Counted from the stretch's first letter, positions 15,433 to 24,091 are shown. The stretch: DNA of 28,255 bases from Frisingicoccus sp009929615 (GCA_028692275.1 JAQUXR010000030.1:1-28255); one strand, 5' to 3'. Made by a program: numbers and translations. The notes: generated by a model from the sequence alone, not told the origin.

Positions 15433-17301
15433 ATGACAAAGAAACAGAAAATGATGCTGGCACGTATTATTCTGTCAGCAGTGATATTTTTCCCACTTTT
15501 TATATCAGAGCATATGGGAAAGATGGAAGGCCTTCCGGAATTTCCGGTAATATTTGTTTTGTTTTTAGTTCCATATCTGATTATCGGCTGGGATATTATA
15601 TTTAAGGCAGTTCGAAATATCAGTCATGGACAGGTATTTGATGAGAACTTTCTGATGTGTATTGCGACCTTTGGGGCTTTTGGTGTCCAAGAGTATGAAG
15701 AAGCCGTTGCAGTCATGTTGTTTTATCAGGTGGGCGAACTTTTCCAGAGTTATGCTGTAAACCGTTCCAGACAATCCATATCCGAGTTAATGGATATTTG
15801 TCCGGAATATGCGAATATAGAAGAAGACGGTGAACTGAAACAGGTGGACCCGGATGATGTGGAAGTTGGAGATATCATTGTTATTAAACCGGGAGAGAGA
15901 GTTCCGCTGGATGGTATTGTTATTTCGGGATCGTCCTTCGTTGATACATCCGCATTGACCGGTGAATCTGTACCAAGACAGGTAAGTGATGGCGATGAGA
16001 TTATCAGCGGCTGTGTTAATGGAAGTGGGCTTCTGAAAGTGAGAACTACGAAAGAATTTGATGATTCTACAGTAGCAAAAATCCTCGAATTGGTTGAAAA
16101 TGCCAGCAGTAAGAAAGCTCATGTGGAAAACTTTATTACGAAGTTTGCCAGATATTATACACCAATCGTTGTTATTGGGGCCGTTCTTTTAGCCATTCTT
16201 CCGCCACTTATTACAGGTGAAGCATGGGGAATATGGATTGAAAGAGCCTGTATTTTTCTTGTTATATCCTGTCCTTGTGCCCTTGTTATTTCTGTTCCGC
16301 TTGGATTTTTCGGTGGTATCGGAGCAGCATCTAAGGCGGGTGTGCTTGTAAAAGGAAGCAATTACCTGGAAGCTCTGTCTAAGATGACAACCATTGTTTT
16401 TGATAAAACGGGAACCTTGACCAAAGGTGAATTTACAGTCACAGGAATTTATCCAAAGAATATGGCAGAAGATAAATTACTTGAAATGGCTGCACTGGCA
16501 GAAAGTTATTCGGAACATCCAATTGCCGCAGCTGTTAAGAAGGCCTGTTCACAGGAATTATCTACAGAACGTATTAAAGATACGAAAGAAATTCCGGGAC
16601 ATGGGATTCGTGCAGAAATCGATGGAACGATTGTTTTAGCAGGAAATGATAAACTGATGAAGGAAGAGAATATTCCTTATGAAGAAAATCATGAAATGGG
16701 TACAGTGATTTATGTTGCTATTGATGGAAAATACGCAGGGTCTATTGTTATTGCAGACCGGATTAAGCCCGAGGCTAAAGAGGCGATTTTATCTCTTAAA
16801 GCAAGTGGTGTCAAAGAGACAGTCATGTTGACCGGGGATAAAGAAGATGTTGGAAGAGCTGTTGCTAAAGAGCTGGGCCTTGATAAGTTCTATGCCAATC
16901 TTCTTCCGGGTGATAAAGTTGATAAAGTTGAGGAACTTCTGGCAGGACTTTCCAAAGATGAAAAACTGGCTTTTGTCGGCGATGGCATTAATGATGCACC
17001 GGTATTATCCAGAGCAGATATCGGCATTGCCATGGGAAGCATGGGTTCAGATGCAGCCATTGAAGCGGCAGACGTTGTTTTGATGGATGATAATCCTTTG
17101 AAAATATCTGCAATTATCCGGATTGCCAGACGTACATTAAAGATTGTTTCCCAGAATATTGTGTTTGCATTAGCTGTAAAAGCAATTATACTGGTTTTAG
17201 GAGCATTAGGTTATGCGAATATGTGGGCAGCCGTTTTTGCAGATGTCGGTGTGTCGGTTATAGCCATCCTGAATGCTATGAGAGTTCTTAATACAAAATA
17301 A
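15433..17301 (+). CDS. cadA: P1B-type heavy-metal-translocating ATPase (probably Zn/Cd/Pb type)
   Basis: 622 aa. ATP-driven metal exporter in the cytoplasmic membrane. Seen: TGES (176-179) in the actuator domain, the transport site CPC (280-282) in ISCPCALVISVP, phosphorylated Asp324 in DKTGTLT, HP at 362-363 (SEHPIAAA), GDGINDAP in the hinge, and the last two helices with KAIILVLGALG then FADVGVSVIAILNAMR. The Lys and Asp there match the P1B-2 Zn/Cd subgroup. It has no N-terminal HMA domain, which is encoded by the gene just upstream. The substrate is inferred from motifs; Co or Mn cannot be excluded. Confidence 0.93.
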   Translation: MTKKQKMMLARIILSAVIFFPLFISEHMGKMEGLPEFPVIFVLFLVPYLIIGWDIIFKAVRNISHGQVFDENFLMCIATFGAFGVQEYEEAVAVMLFYQVGELFQSYAVNRSRQSISELMDICPEYANIEEDGELKQVDPDDVEVGDIIVIKPGERVPLDGIVISGSSFVDTSALTGESVPRQVSDGDEIISGCVNGSGLLKVRTTKEFDDSTVAKILELVENASSKKAHVENFITKFARYYTPIVVIGAVLLAILPPLITGEAWGIWIERACIFLVISCPCALVISVPLGFFGGIGAASKAGVLVKGSNYLEALSKMTTIVFDKTGTLTKGEFTVTGIYPKNMAEDKLLEMAALAESYSEHPIAAAVKKACSQELSTERIKDTKEIPGHGIRAEIDGTIVLAGNDKLMKEENIPYEENHEMGTVIYVAIDGKYAGSIVIADRIKPEAKEAILSLKASGVKETVMLTGDKEDVGRAVAKELGLDKFYANLLPGDKVDKVEELLAGLSKDEKLAFVGDGINDAPVLSRADIGIAMGSMGSDAAIEAADVVLMDDNPLKISAIIRIARRTLKIVSQNIVFALAVKAIILVLGALGYANMWAAVFADVGVSVIAILNAMRVLNTK

Positions 17302-17314
17302 AAAAGCTTTATTT

Positions 17315-17367
17315 ATGAGCTGATACTTTCTGGTATAATCAAAGAGAAGGTATCAGCTCATTTTTTA
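17315..17367 (+). terminator. Terminator of the metal-efflux pair, with a -10 box in its loop
   Basis: A perfect 12-bp stem (17315-17326 with 17350-17361) followed by a T-run. The 23-nt loop contains TGGTATAAT (17331-17339), an extended -10, so a promoter for gpmI may sit inside the terminator. Confidence 0.8.
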
Positions 17368-17415
17368 TGTCGAATAAAAGAAGCCTATTCATGAAATAAT
17401 AAGTGAAAAAGATTT

Positions 17416-17444
17416 CAGAGCCTTGTTTTTTTTCAAGGGCTCTG
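17416..17444 (+). promoter_or_regulatory. Hairpin in the gpmI leader
   Basis: CAGAGCCTTG (17416-17425), T8 loop, CAAGGGCTCTG (17434-17444): a 10-bp stem with one bulged G. There is no T-run on its 3' side, so it is not a normal terminator. It lies 39 nt before the gpmI start and could affect mRNA stability or be a relic. Confidence 0.5.
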
Positions 17445-17482
17445 ATAAGATAAAGATGTTTATAGAAAGAAGTGGTGAAAAT

Positions 17483-19024
17483 ATGAAAAAAAAGACAACA
17501 GTATTAATGATACTTGATGGCTACGGCCTTAGTGATAAAACAAAAGCAAATGCGGTTTATGAAGCGAAAAGCCCTGTTTTGGATAATTTAAAGAAAACCT
17601 GCCCATTTGTTAAGGGCTATGCCAGCGGTATGGCTGTCGGCCTGCCGGAAGGACAGATGGGGAATTCTGAAGTCGGACATTTGAATATCGGTGCGGGACG
17701 CATTGTATATCAGGAATTAACACGTATTACAAAAGAGATTATGGATGGAGATTTCTTTAAGAATGAAGCACTCTTAGCTGCTGTTAAGAACTGTAAAGAA
17801 CATCAGTCCGTACTTCATTTATATGGACTTCTTTCAGATGGTGGTGTTCACAGTCATATAGAGCATCTTTATGGCTTGCTGGAACTTGCAAAAAGAGAAG
17901 ATCTTAAAGAAGTTTATGTTCATTGTTTCCTGGATGGAAGAGATACACCTCCGTCTTCCGGTGCGGATTATATTAAAGCCTTAGAAAGCAAGATGAAAGA
18001 AATTGGCGTTGGAGAAATTGCATCGGTTTCAGGACGCTATTATGCGATGGATAGAGATAATCGCTGGGATAGAGTTCAGAAAGCCTATGAAGTTATCCGG
18101 AATGGTGTTGGTGAAACCGCTGAGAATGCTGTTGATGCGGTAGAAACATCCTATAAGAAAGATATTACCGATGAATTTGTTCTTCCAACGGTTATCATGA
18201 AAGATGGTGCACCAATTGCAAGGGTTAAGGATAAAGATTCTATTATTTTCTTTAACTTCCGTCCGGACAGAGCCAGAGAACTGATGCGGGTATTCTGTGC
18301 TAATGATTTTGATGGTTTTGACCGGGGAGAACGACCGGATGTGACCTATGTCTGCTTTACCGAATATGATATAACTATTCCGAATACACTGGTTGCTTTC
18401 CATAAAGTTTCCGTAGATGAAACCTTTGGACAGTATTTGGCTGAACACGGAAAAACTCAGGCACGTATTGCGGAGACAGAGAAATATGCCCATGTGACAT
18501 TTTTCTTTAATGGTGGAGTCGAAGCACCAAACCAGGGAGAAGATAGAATACTTGTGAATTCACCGAAGGTGGCAACCTATGATTTGCAGCCGGAAATGAG
18601 TGCGAATGAAGTATGTGACCGTCTTGTGGAGGCAATACATTCTCATAAATATGATGTGATTATTATCAATTTTGCAAATCCGGATATGGTCGGCCATACA
18701 GGAATTGAATCAGCAGCTATTAAGGCAGTTGAGACAGTGGATGCCTGTGTGGGACGTGCAGTGGATGCCCTTAAAGAAGAAGATGGCGTTATGTTTATAT
18801 GTGCAGACCACGGCAACTGCGAACAGCTGATAGATGACGAAACCGGGGAACCTTTTACCGCGCATACCATTAATCCTGTGCCTTTTATATTAGTGAATGC
18901 AGACCCTGCTTATCGCCTGAGAGAAGGCGGCTGCCTGGCAGATATCGTTCCAACCCTGATTGAACTGATGGGTATGGAACAACCGAAGGAAATGACAGGA
19001 AAATCTTTGTTAATTAAAGGCTAA
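17483..19024 (+). CDS. gpmI: 2,3-bisphosphoglycerate-independent phosphoglycerate mutase
   Basis: 513 aa from ATG 17483. The frame runs back to a TTG at 17423 inside the leader hairpin, but MKKKTTVLMILDGYG is the standard start. It converts 3- to 2-phosphoglycerate with a Mn-dependent phosphoserine mechanism. Asp12 in LDGYG and Ser62 in GNSEVGH are the metal ligand and nucleophile; also DGRDTPP, GRYYAMDRDNRW, NFRPDRAR, NPDMVGHTG and CADHGNCE. The gene continues the glycolytic theme of gap-pgk-tpi; enolase is not in the window. Confidence 0.98.
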   Translation: MKKKTTVLMILDGYGLSDKTKANAVYEAKSPVLDNLKKTCPFVKGYASGMAVGLPEGQMGNSEVGHLNIGAGRIVYQELTRITKEIMDGDFFKNEALLAAVKNCKEHQSVLHLYGLLSDGGVHSHIEHLYGLLELAKREDLKEVYVHCFLDGRDTPPSSGADYIKALESKMKEIGVGEIASVSGRYYAMDRDNRWDRVQKAYEVIRNGVGETAENAVDAVETSYKKDITDEFVLPTVIMKDGAPIARVKDKDSIIFFNFRPDRARELMRVFCANDFDGFDRGERPDVTYVCFTEYDITIPNTLVAFHKVSVDETFGQYLAEHGKTQARIAETEKYAHVTFFFNGGVEAPNQGEDRILVNSPKVATYDLQPEMSANEVCDRLVEAIHSHKYDVIIINFANPDMVGHTGIESAAIKAVETVDACVGRAVDALKEEDGVMFICADHGNCEQLIDDETGEPFTAHTINPVPFILVNADPAYRLREGGCLADIVPTLIELMGMEQPKEMTGKSLLIKG

Positions 19025-19039
19025 ATTACAAAAAAGCTA

Positions 19040-19068
19040 TTTACTATTCTTTGAAAACGTGATAAGAT
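19040..19068 (+). promoter_or_regulatory. Promoter of secG
   Basis: TTTACT (19040-19045), 17-nt spacer, TAAGAT (19063-19068), followed by the TTAGGAGGTG ribosome binding site at about 19080-19089. Confidence 0.6.
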
Positions 19069-19097
19069 GGTACGAGTGATTTAGGAGGTGTTCGAGT

Positions 19098-19331
19098 ATG
19101 CTGAGAACAATTGCAACCGTAATTTTTATCGCACTTTGTGTGGCGTTGGTTATATTAGTTATGCTTCAGGAAAGTAAAACATCCGGTTTGACAGGAACTG
19201 TCAGCGGTATGGCAGATTCTTACTGGGGTAAGAATAAGGGACGTTCTATGGAAGGAAAACTTGTAAAGTGGACAACTATTTTAGCTGTGGTTTTCTTTGT
19301 TTTAACCCTTGTATTAAACATGAATTGGTAG
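19098..19331 (+). CDS. secG: Protein translocase subunit SecG
   Basis: 77 aa with two membrane helices (about residues 3-24 and 55-76) joined by a polar loop containing LQESKTSGL and the Gly/Ser-rich region typical of SecG. It is an accessory part of the SecYEG channel. The order secG-rnr-smpB-ssrA is highly conserved in Firmicutes and supports the call. Confidence 0.94.
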   Translation: MLRTIATVIFIALCVALVILVMLQESKTSGLTGTVSGMADSYWGKNKGRSMEGKLVKWTTILAVVFFVLTLVLNMNW

Positions 19332-19350
19332 AATAGAATTGGAATTTACG

Positions 19351-19386
19351 GATAACACTCTTTCTAAAAGGGTGTTATCTTTTTTT
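19351..19386 (+). terminator. Terminator/attenuator between secG and rnr
   Basis: A 13-bp stem (19351-19363 with 19367-19379, one G-U pair) and a T7 tail. No good promoter was seen between it and rnr, so partial readthrough probably feeds rnr-smpB. Confidence 0.8.
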
Positions 19387-19423
19387 CCGTAAGATATGGG
19401 AAATTGAGAGGAGGTGCATAAGG

Positions 19424-21559
19424 ATGCACAACGAAATAATTGAAATGAAAAAAGAACTTGTTGAAGGATTTATTACAGATAAAGCCTATCATCCGATGAG
19501 ACTTAAAGAAATAAGTGCTATTTTAGGAGTGCCAAGACGAGAGCGTGAGGAATTGAAACTTGTTTTGGATAAACTTATATCTGACAGAGTTATAGATATT
19601 GATTCAAAAGGACGTTATAAAATGGCGGACCCGGATGTTCTCGTTGGAACCTATATTGGAAATGCCAAAGGTTTTGGCTTTGTACAAGTTGAGGGGATGG
19701 ATGATGATTTTTTTGTCTCCGAAGAGAATTCCTTAAATGCGCTTCATGGGGATGAAGTGTCTATTAAGAAAATAGCTGAAGAAAAAAATGGCCGCCGAAG
19801 CGAAGCTGTCATTGTTAAAATTAATAAAAGAGCTAATGAAACTCTGGTTGGTACTTTTCAGAAAAGCAAGAACTATGGTTTTGTTGTAGCGGATAATTCA
19901 AAGATTGCCCGGGATATTTTTATTGATAAAAAACATATGATGGGTGCCGTAGATGGGCATAAGGTAGTCGTACATTTAACAGACTTTGGAACACCAAAGA
20001 AGAATCCGGAAGGTGAAGTTGTCGAAATCCTGGGACATATCAATGACCCGGGAGTGGATATTTTATCTGTAGTCAGAGCCTACCATCTGCCAGAACAATT
20101 TCCGGAAGAAGTCATGAATCAGGTGGCAGCAATACCGGACGAAGTCCAGCTATCTGAATATGCCGGCCGAAAAGATATCCGAAGCTGGCAGACAGTGACC
20201 ATCGACGGAGAAGAAGCCAAGGATTTGGATGATGCCATTACCATTACAAAAACGAAAGAGAATCATTATATTCTTGGAGTCCACATTGCAGATGTGAGCC
20301 ATTATGTAAAAGAGGGTTCACCTTTGGATAAGGAAGCCTTAAATCGTGGAACAAGCGTTTATCTGACAGACCGGGTTATTCCGATGCTGCCTCATAAGCT
20401 GTCCAATGGAATCTGTTCCCTGAATGCAGGTGTAGACCGTCTGGCTCTGAGCTGTATTATGGAACTGGATGAGCATGGAACGATTTTAAGTCATGAGATA
20501 GCAAAGACCTTGATTAATGTTGACCGTCGAATGAGTTATACAGCTGTTAAGGAAATTCTCGAAGATAAAAATCCTGAGACGATTCAGGCCTATGAAGAAC
20601 TGGTTCCAATGTTTGAAGTTATGGCAGAGGCAGCATTACTCCTTAGGCAGAAGAGAAAGAGCAGAGGCGGTATTGATTTTGATTTCCCTGAATCTAAAAT
20701 TATTTTGGATAAAAAGGGACGTGCTGTAGATGTCAAAGCTTATGACAGAAATTCTGCAACAAAGATTATTGAGGACTTCATGCTTGCAGCCAATGAAACG
20801 ATTGCTGAGGATATTTTCTGGCAGGAAAAACCTTTCCTTTATCGTACCCATGAAACGCCGGATGAAGAACGTATTCATAAGTTGACTCTGTTTTTAAAGA
20901 ACTTCGGATATTATCTTAAACTTAAGTCGGGTGAGGTTCATCCAAAAGAGTTTCAGAAACTTCTCGGTAAAATCGAGGGAACACCGGAAGAGGCTATGAT
21001 TAGCCGCCTGGTTCTTCGCTCTATGATGCGTGCAAAATATACGACAGAAAACACAGGTCATTTTGGTCTTGCAGTCAAATACTATACCCATTTCACATCA
21101 CCGATTCGCCGGTATCCAGACCTTCAGATTCATCGTATTATTAAGGAGATTCTTGATAATGACTGGAATCAGAAGCGGGAGGAACACTATAAAAAAGTGC
21201 TTCCAAAGGTGGCAACGGAAACAAGCCAGCTTGAAAGACGGGCGGATGAAGCAGAACGTGAAGTGGATAAACTGAAAAAAGTGGAATATATGTCACAGCA
21301 TCTGGGTGAAATTCATGAAGGTGTCATTTCAGGAATTACGAACTGGGGAATGTATGTGGAATTGCCAAATACCTGTGAAGGCATGGTTCGACTTCAGGAT
21401 TTGGATGATTATTATGTATTTGATGAGAGTAAGTACGAACTTCAGGGCGAAAGAAGCCATCAGATTTTCCGCTTGGGACAGAAAATAAAAATTTGCATTG
21501 CAAATGCAGATAAAGCAGCAAGAACCGTTGATTTTCACCTGGCAGATGATGTAGAATAG
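19424..21559 (+). CDS. rnr: Ribonuclease R
   Basis: 711 aa. A processive 3'-5' exoribonuclease that degrades structured RNA and the faulty mRNA released by trans-translation. Domains: N-terminal winged helix (about 1-68), two cold-shock domains (about 70-145 and 150-225), catalytic RNB domain with the Asp cluster in DGEEAKDLDDAI (about 265-275) and HFTSPIRRYPDLQIHR (about 555), and an S1 domain (about 628-708). It lacks the lysine-rich tail of the E. coli enzyme. GGAGGTG precedes the start. Linkage to smpB and ssrA fits its role in tmRNA-dependent mRNA decay. Confidence 0.97.
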   Translation: MHNEIIEMKKELVEGFITDKAYHPMRLKEISAILGVPRREREELKLVLDKLISDRVIDIDSKGRYKMADPDVLVGTYIGNAKGFGFVQVEGMDDDFFVSEENSLNALHGDEVSIKKIAEEKNGRRSEAVIVKINKRANETLVGTFQKSKNYGFVVADNSKIARDIFIDKKHMMGAVDGHKVVVHLTDFGTPKKNPEGEVVEILGHINDPGVDILSVVRAYHLPEQFPEEVMNQVAAIPDEVQLSEYAGRKDIRSWQTVTIDGEEAKDLDDAITITKTKENHYILGVHIADVSHYVKEGSPLDKEALNRGTSVYLTDRVIPMLPHKLSNGICSLNAGVDRLALSCIMELDEHGTILSHEIAKTLINVDRRMSYTAVKEILEDKNPETIQAYEELVPMFEVMAEAALLLRQKRKSRGGIDFDFPESKIILDKKGRAVDVKAYDRNSATKIIEDFMLAANETIAEDIFWQEKPFLYRTHETPDEERIHKLTLFLKNFGYYLKLKSGEVHPKEFQKLLGKIEGTPEEAMISRLVLRSMMRAKYTTENTGHFGLAVKYYTHFTSPIRRYPDLQIHRIIKEILDNDWNQKREEHYKKVLPKVATETSQLERRADEAEREVDKLKKVEYMSQHLGEIHEGVISGITNWGMYVELPNTCEGMVRLQDLDDYYVFDESKYELQGERSHQIFRLGQKIKICIANADKAARTVDFHLADDVE

Positions 21560-21595
21560 TAACTGCACCGGTGAGGTGTGGAAGTGAGGTGTGTT

Positions 21596-22063
21596 ATGGG
21601 CAACGCTAGAATTAAATTAATTGCCAATAATAAAAAAGCATATTATGATTATTTTATAGAAGATACCTATGAGGCGGGAATTTCTCTTCATGGAACAGAA
21701 GTTAAGTCACTCCGGATGGGCAAATGCAGCATCAAAGAAGCTTTTGTCCGGCCGGATAATGAAGAACTTTATGTTTGTCAGATGCATATAAGTCCTTATG
21801 AGAAGGGAAATATTTTCAATAAGGATCCACTCCGTACAAGAAAGCTTCTGCTTCATAAGTCTGAAATTCGAAAAATCCTTGGACAGGTGGCACAGAAGGG
21901 CTATACCCTGGTGCCATTAAAGGTTTATTTTAAGAACAGCCTGGTTAAAGTGGAGATTGGTCTTGCTCGTGGTAAGAAACTCTATGATAAGCGGGATACG
22001 ATTGCAAAGAAAGACCAGAAGCGGGAAGCTGAAAGAGATTTTAAGGTAAGAAATCTCGCTTGA
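21596..22063 (+). CDS. smpB: SsrA-binding protein SmpB
   Basis: 155 aa from ATG 21596, with the GTGAGGTG ribosome binding site; an in-frame GTG at 21578 would add six unlikely residues. It binds the tRNA-like domain of tmRNA and brings it to stalled ribosomes. Seen: NKKAYYDYFIEDTYEAGISLHGTEVKSLR, the YEKGN segment and the positively charged C-terminus (GKKLYDKRDTIAKKDQKREAERDFK) that enters the mRNA channel. The ssrA promoter overlaps its stop codon. Confidence 0.97.
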   Translation: MGNARIKLIANNKKAYYDYFIEDTYEAGISLHGTEVKSLRMGKCSIKEAFVRPDNEELYVCQMHISPYEKGNIFNKDPLRTRKLLLHKSEIRKILGQVAQKGYTLVPLKVYFKNSLVKVEIGLARGKKLYDKRDTIAKKDQKREAERDFKVRNLA

Positions 22064-22088
22064 CATTTTATTTTAGATTGAGTATGAT
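22060..22088 (+). promoter_or_regulatory. Promoter of ssrA
   Basis: Perfect TTGACA (22060-22065) overlapping the smpB stop codon, 17-nt spacer, TATGAT (22083-22088). The transcript would start about 35 nt before mature tmRNA. Confidence 0.8.
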
Positions 22089-22127
22089 ATAAAAACATCG
22101 TTAGTCAGACCATCAACTACTTTTTAA

Positions 22128-22473
22128 GGGGTTGTACTGGTTTCGACGGGGGTGTGGAAGTTTGAGAGGCCATCCGCAGACTCCGGGACTGCGTAATAAC
22201 CTGGAACCTAAATATAAAAGCTAACGAAAATTACGCTTTAGCTGCCTAGTTGCGGCTTGTCAGCCTTAGATCACTCACTGTCTAAGAATCTGGCATCAAA
22301 TTTGTGAGGCCCTCTGGTGCCAAAGCTTTGCGGTATCAGAAGATTTATGAAGCTACTAAGGTCAGAAGCCTGTCATTCGGCGGCTGACTGAGGGAATGTC
22401 CGTAGAATGACTGTGATGGGAGAATCTTAGATGGATATGCCTTCGGACCGGGGTTCGACTCCCCGCAGCTCCA
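22128..22473 (+). ncRNA. ssrA: Transfer-messenger RNA (tmRNA)
   Basis: 346 nt, one-piece form. The 5' GGGGTTG (22128-22134) pairs with 3' CAGCTCC (22466-22472), discriminator A, no encoded CCA. The TGGTTTCGACGGGG 5' block and the GGGTTCGACTCCCC T arm are typical. The tag frame starts with the resume codon GCT at 22220 and reads ANENYALAA then TAG (22247-22249); a leading Ala comes from the charged tmRNA. Pseudoknot regions lie between. It works with the SmpB protein encoded just upstream. Confidence 0.97.
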
Positions 22474-22481
22474 CTACTTGT

Positions 22482-22557
22482 ACTAAGGAAGGGACCCGCC
22501 GTAGGTGGGAGGATGCCTTAGTGCCTACGCAGAGCCCTCTGAACGGAGTTCGGATTT
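22482..22557 (+). repeat. Interspersed two-hairpin repeat, copy A
   Basis: An outer stem ACTAAGG (22482-22488) with CCTTAGT (22516-22522) encloses the hairpin CCCGCC-GTA-GGTGGG (22495-22509). A 12-nt core GCCTACGCAGAG (22523-22534) and a second hairpin GAAC-GGA-GTTC follow, ending about 22557. The same core and second hairpin recur at 26340-26376. It lies between ssrA and its terminator, so it is transcribed with the tmRNA precursor. Confidence 0.7.
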
Positions 22558-22564
22558 GTTCTCG

Positions 22565-22599
22565 AAAAAAGAACGCAGATTCATCTGTGTTCTTTTTTT
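22565..22599 (+). terminator. Terminator downstream of ssrA
   Basis: GAACGCAGA pairs with TCTGTGTTC around a short loop, with A-tract and T7 flanks. It is preceded by repeat copy A. The stretch 22600-22710 holds no gene and only AT-rich sequence probably carrying the next promoter. Confidence 0.88.
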
Positions 22600-22710
22600 G
22601 TGTTCAATGTAAGATAGTTTTACATTATTAAATAAAATACTTGTAAAAATTTGGCATATGATGTACCATTTCTCTGTAAATGAGTCATTTCACAAAGGAG
22701 ATTGGAGAAA

Positions 22711-23958
22711 ATGAGAAAGATTCAAAACAAATGGATTCGCGCGGCGATTCCGGCGTTATTGCTGCATTGCAGCATCGGTACTGTTTACTGCTGGTCATTG
22801 GTCAGCGAATCGATTGCAGAGTACATAGGAAGTTCAAAGGGTGCGGTAGAATGGGCATTTAGTATAGCCATTTTCTTTTTAGGTATGTCTGCAGCCTTCC
22901 TTGGTAATGTTGTAGAAAGAGATATTCATTTATCATCTTTGATATCAACAATATGTTTTGCAGTCGGTATGGTAGGAACTGGTTTTTTCATATCACAGAA
23001 ATCTTTGATAGGTATATTTATCTGTTATGGTGTGATTATGGGAATTGGTCTCGGAACAGGATATTTGTCGCCAGTAAAGACATTGATGCTTTGGTTTAGT
23101 GACCAGAAAGGTCTGGCTACGGGGCTTGCTGTTGCCGGTTTTGGACTTGCCAAGGTCATTGCCAGCCCGGTTATGGAGTTTCTTCAGGCCAAGGTAGGGA
23201 TTGTTGGCATGTTCTATATTTTGGCAGCGGTCTATTTTGTTTTGATGTTTGCAGGTCATCTTTTACTGGCAAAGCCGGAGGGATGGGTAGAGAGTCAGGA
23301 GAAAACCAAGGGTGTCAGTGTTCTTGATATTTTCAAAAATCGAACCTTTATTGGAATCTGGCTGATGTTCTATATTAATATTACCTGCGGACTGGTTCTT
23401 ATTTCTCAGGAAAAGAGTATTGTTAAAGCCCTTGGTATGGCAGGAATGGTTGGACTTATCAGTTCCCTGACGGCTGTTTTTAATGCAGGAGGACGCGTTG
23501 GCTTCTCTGCATGGGCAGATAAACTTAAAGATAGAAATACGGTATACAAAGCTATATTCATATTATCCATAGTCTTTAACGGACTTGTTATTGCTACGAA
23601 GGGTATTGTCAATGGTTATACGCTTATTGTTATTCCCCTGCTTTTTGTCATTAATGCAGGCTATGGTGGTGGATTCAGCAATGTCCCGACATTGTTATCA
23701 GACCATTTTGGCATGAAATCCATCAGTCGTATTCACGGGCTTGTTTTGTCAGCCTGGGCCTTTGCCGGTCTCACAGGAAACCAGTTAGCCGTATGGATTG
23801 TAAATCGTGTAGGAAGTTTTGTGGATGATGGTCATGGAAATATGGTAAACCCGGTGGGATATCAGACCGTGCTTATTGTGACCTGTGTTTTGTATGTGAT
23901 TGCACTGATTATAAGCTGCACACTTGTCAGTAAGAAAAAAGAAGTAGAAAAAGTATAA
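22711..23958 (+). CDS. MFS transporter, OFA (oxalate/formate antiporter-like) family
   Basis: 415 aa from ATG 22711, with AAAGGAG at 22694-22700; an in-frame TTG at 22702 is less likely. Twelve membrane segments are predicted. The motifs GIGLGTGYLSPVKTLMLWF, then DQKGLATGLAVAGFGLAK in the first half, and GYGGGFSNVPTLLSDHFG in the second half are characteristic of the OxlT/OFA branch of the major facilitator superfamily, which exchanges or imports small monocarboxylates or dicarboxylates. The substrate cannot be read from sequence. It stands alone between the ssrA terminator and tRNA-Glu; a link to the nearby abfD is only a possibility. Confidence 0.88.
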   Translation: MRKIQNKWIRAAIPALLLHCSIGTVYCWSLVSESIAEYIGSSKGAVEWAFSIAIFFLGMSAAFLGNVVERDIHLSSLISTICFAVGMVGTGFFISQKSLIGIFICYGVIMGIGLGTGYLSPVKTLMLWFSDQKGLATGLAVAGFGLAKVIASPVMEFLQAKVGIVGMFYILAAVYFVLMFAGHLLLAKPEGWVESQEKTKGVSVLDIFKNRTFIGIWLMFYINITCGLVLISQEKSIVKALGMAGMVGLISSLTAVFNAGGRVGFSAWADKLKDRNTVYKAIFILSIVFNGLVIATKGIVNGYTLIVIPLLFVINAGYGGGFSNVPTLLSDHFGMKSISRIHGLVLSAWAFAGLTGNQLAVWIVNRVGSFVDDGHGNMVNPVGYQTVLIVTCVLYVIALIISCTLVSKKKEVEKV

Positions 23959-23965
23959 AAAAGAC

Positions 23966-23994
23966 TTGATTTATTGGGTGAGCTAGTATAAAAT
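23966..23994 (+). promoter_or_regulatory. Promoter of tRNA-Glu
   Basis: TTGATT (23966-23971), 17-nt spacer, TAAAAT (23989-23994), about 26 nt before the tRNA. Confidence 0.55.
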
Positions 23995-24019
23995 AGTAAA
24001 AGTCGGTACGAAAGTACAT

Positions 24020-24091
24020 GGCCTGTTGGTCAAGCGGTTAAGACGCCGCCCTCTCACGGCGGAAACAGGGGTTCGATTCCCCTACAGGCTG
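24020..24091 (+). tRNA. tRNA-Glu (anticodon CTC)
   Basis: 72 nt. Acceptor GGCCTGT with ACAGGCT (one G-U pair), anticodon stem CCGCC/GGCGG with loop CTCTCAC giving CTC (reads GAG), T arm AGGGG/CCCCT with loop TTCGATT, discriminator G, no encoded CCA. A single-gene unit with a strong terminator. It is not the s2U34 target of MnmA, whose glutamate substrate has anticodon TTC. Confidence 0.96.

Noticed and set aside
18029..18493. Minus-strand 154-codon ORF
   Set aside because: Antisense shadow of gpmI, a complete and conserved gene.
22105..22130. Possible riboswitch or T-box before ssrA
   Set aside because: The segment is just the short precursor leader; no aptamer-like pairing or T-box sequence was seen.
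22431..22631. Plus-strand 66-codon ORF over the end of ssrA
   Set aside because: Runs through the tmRNA 3' domain, repeat copy A and the terminator; it is RNA-gene sequence.
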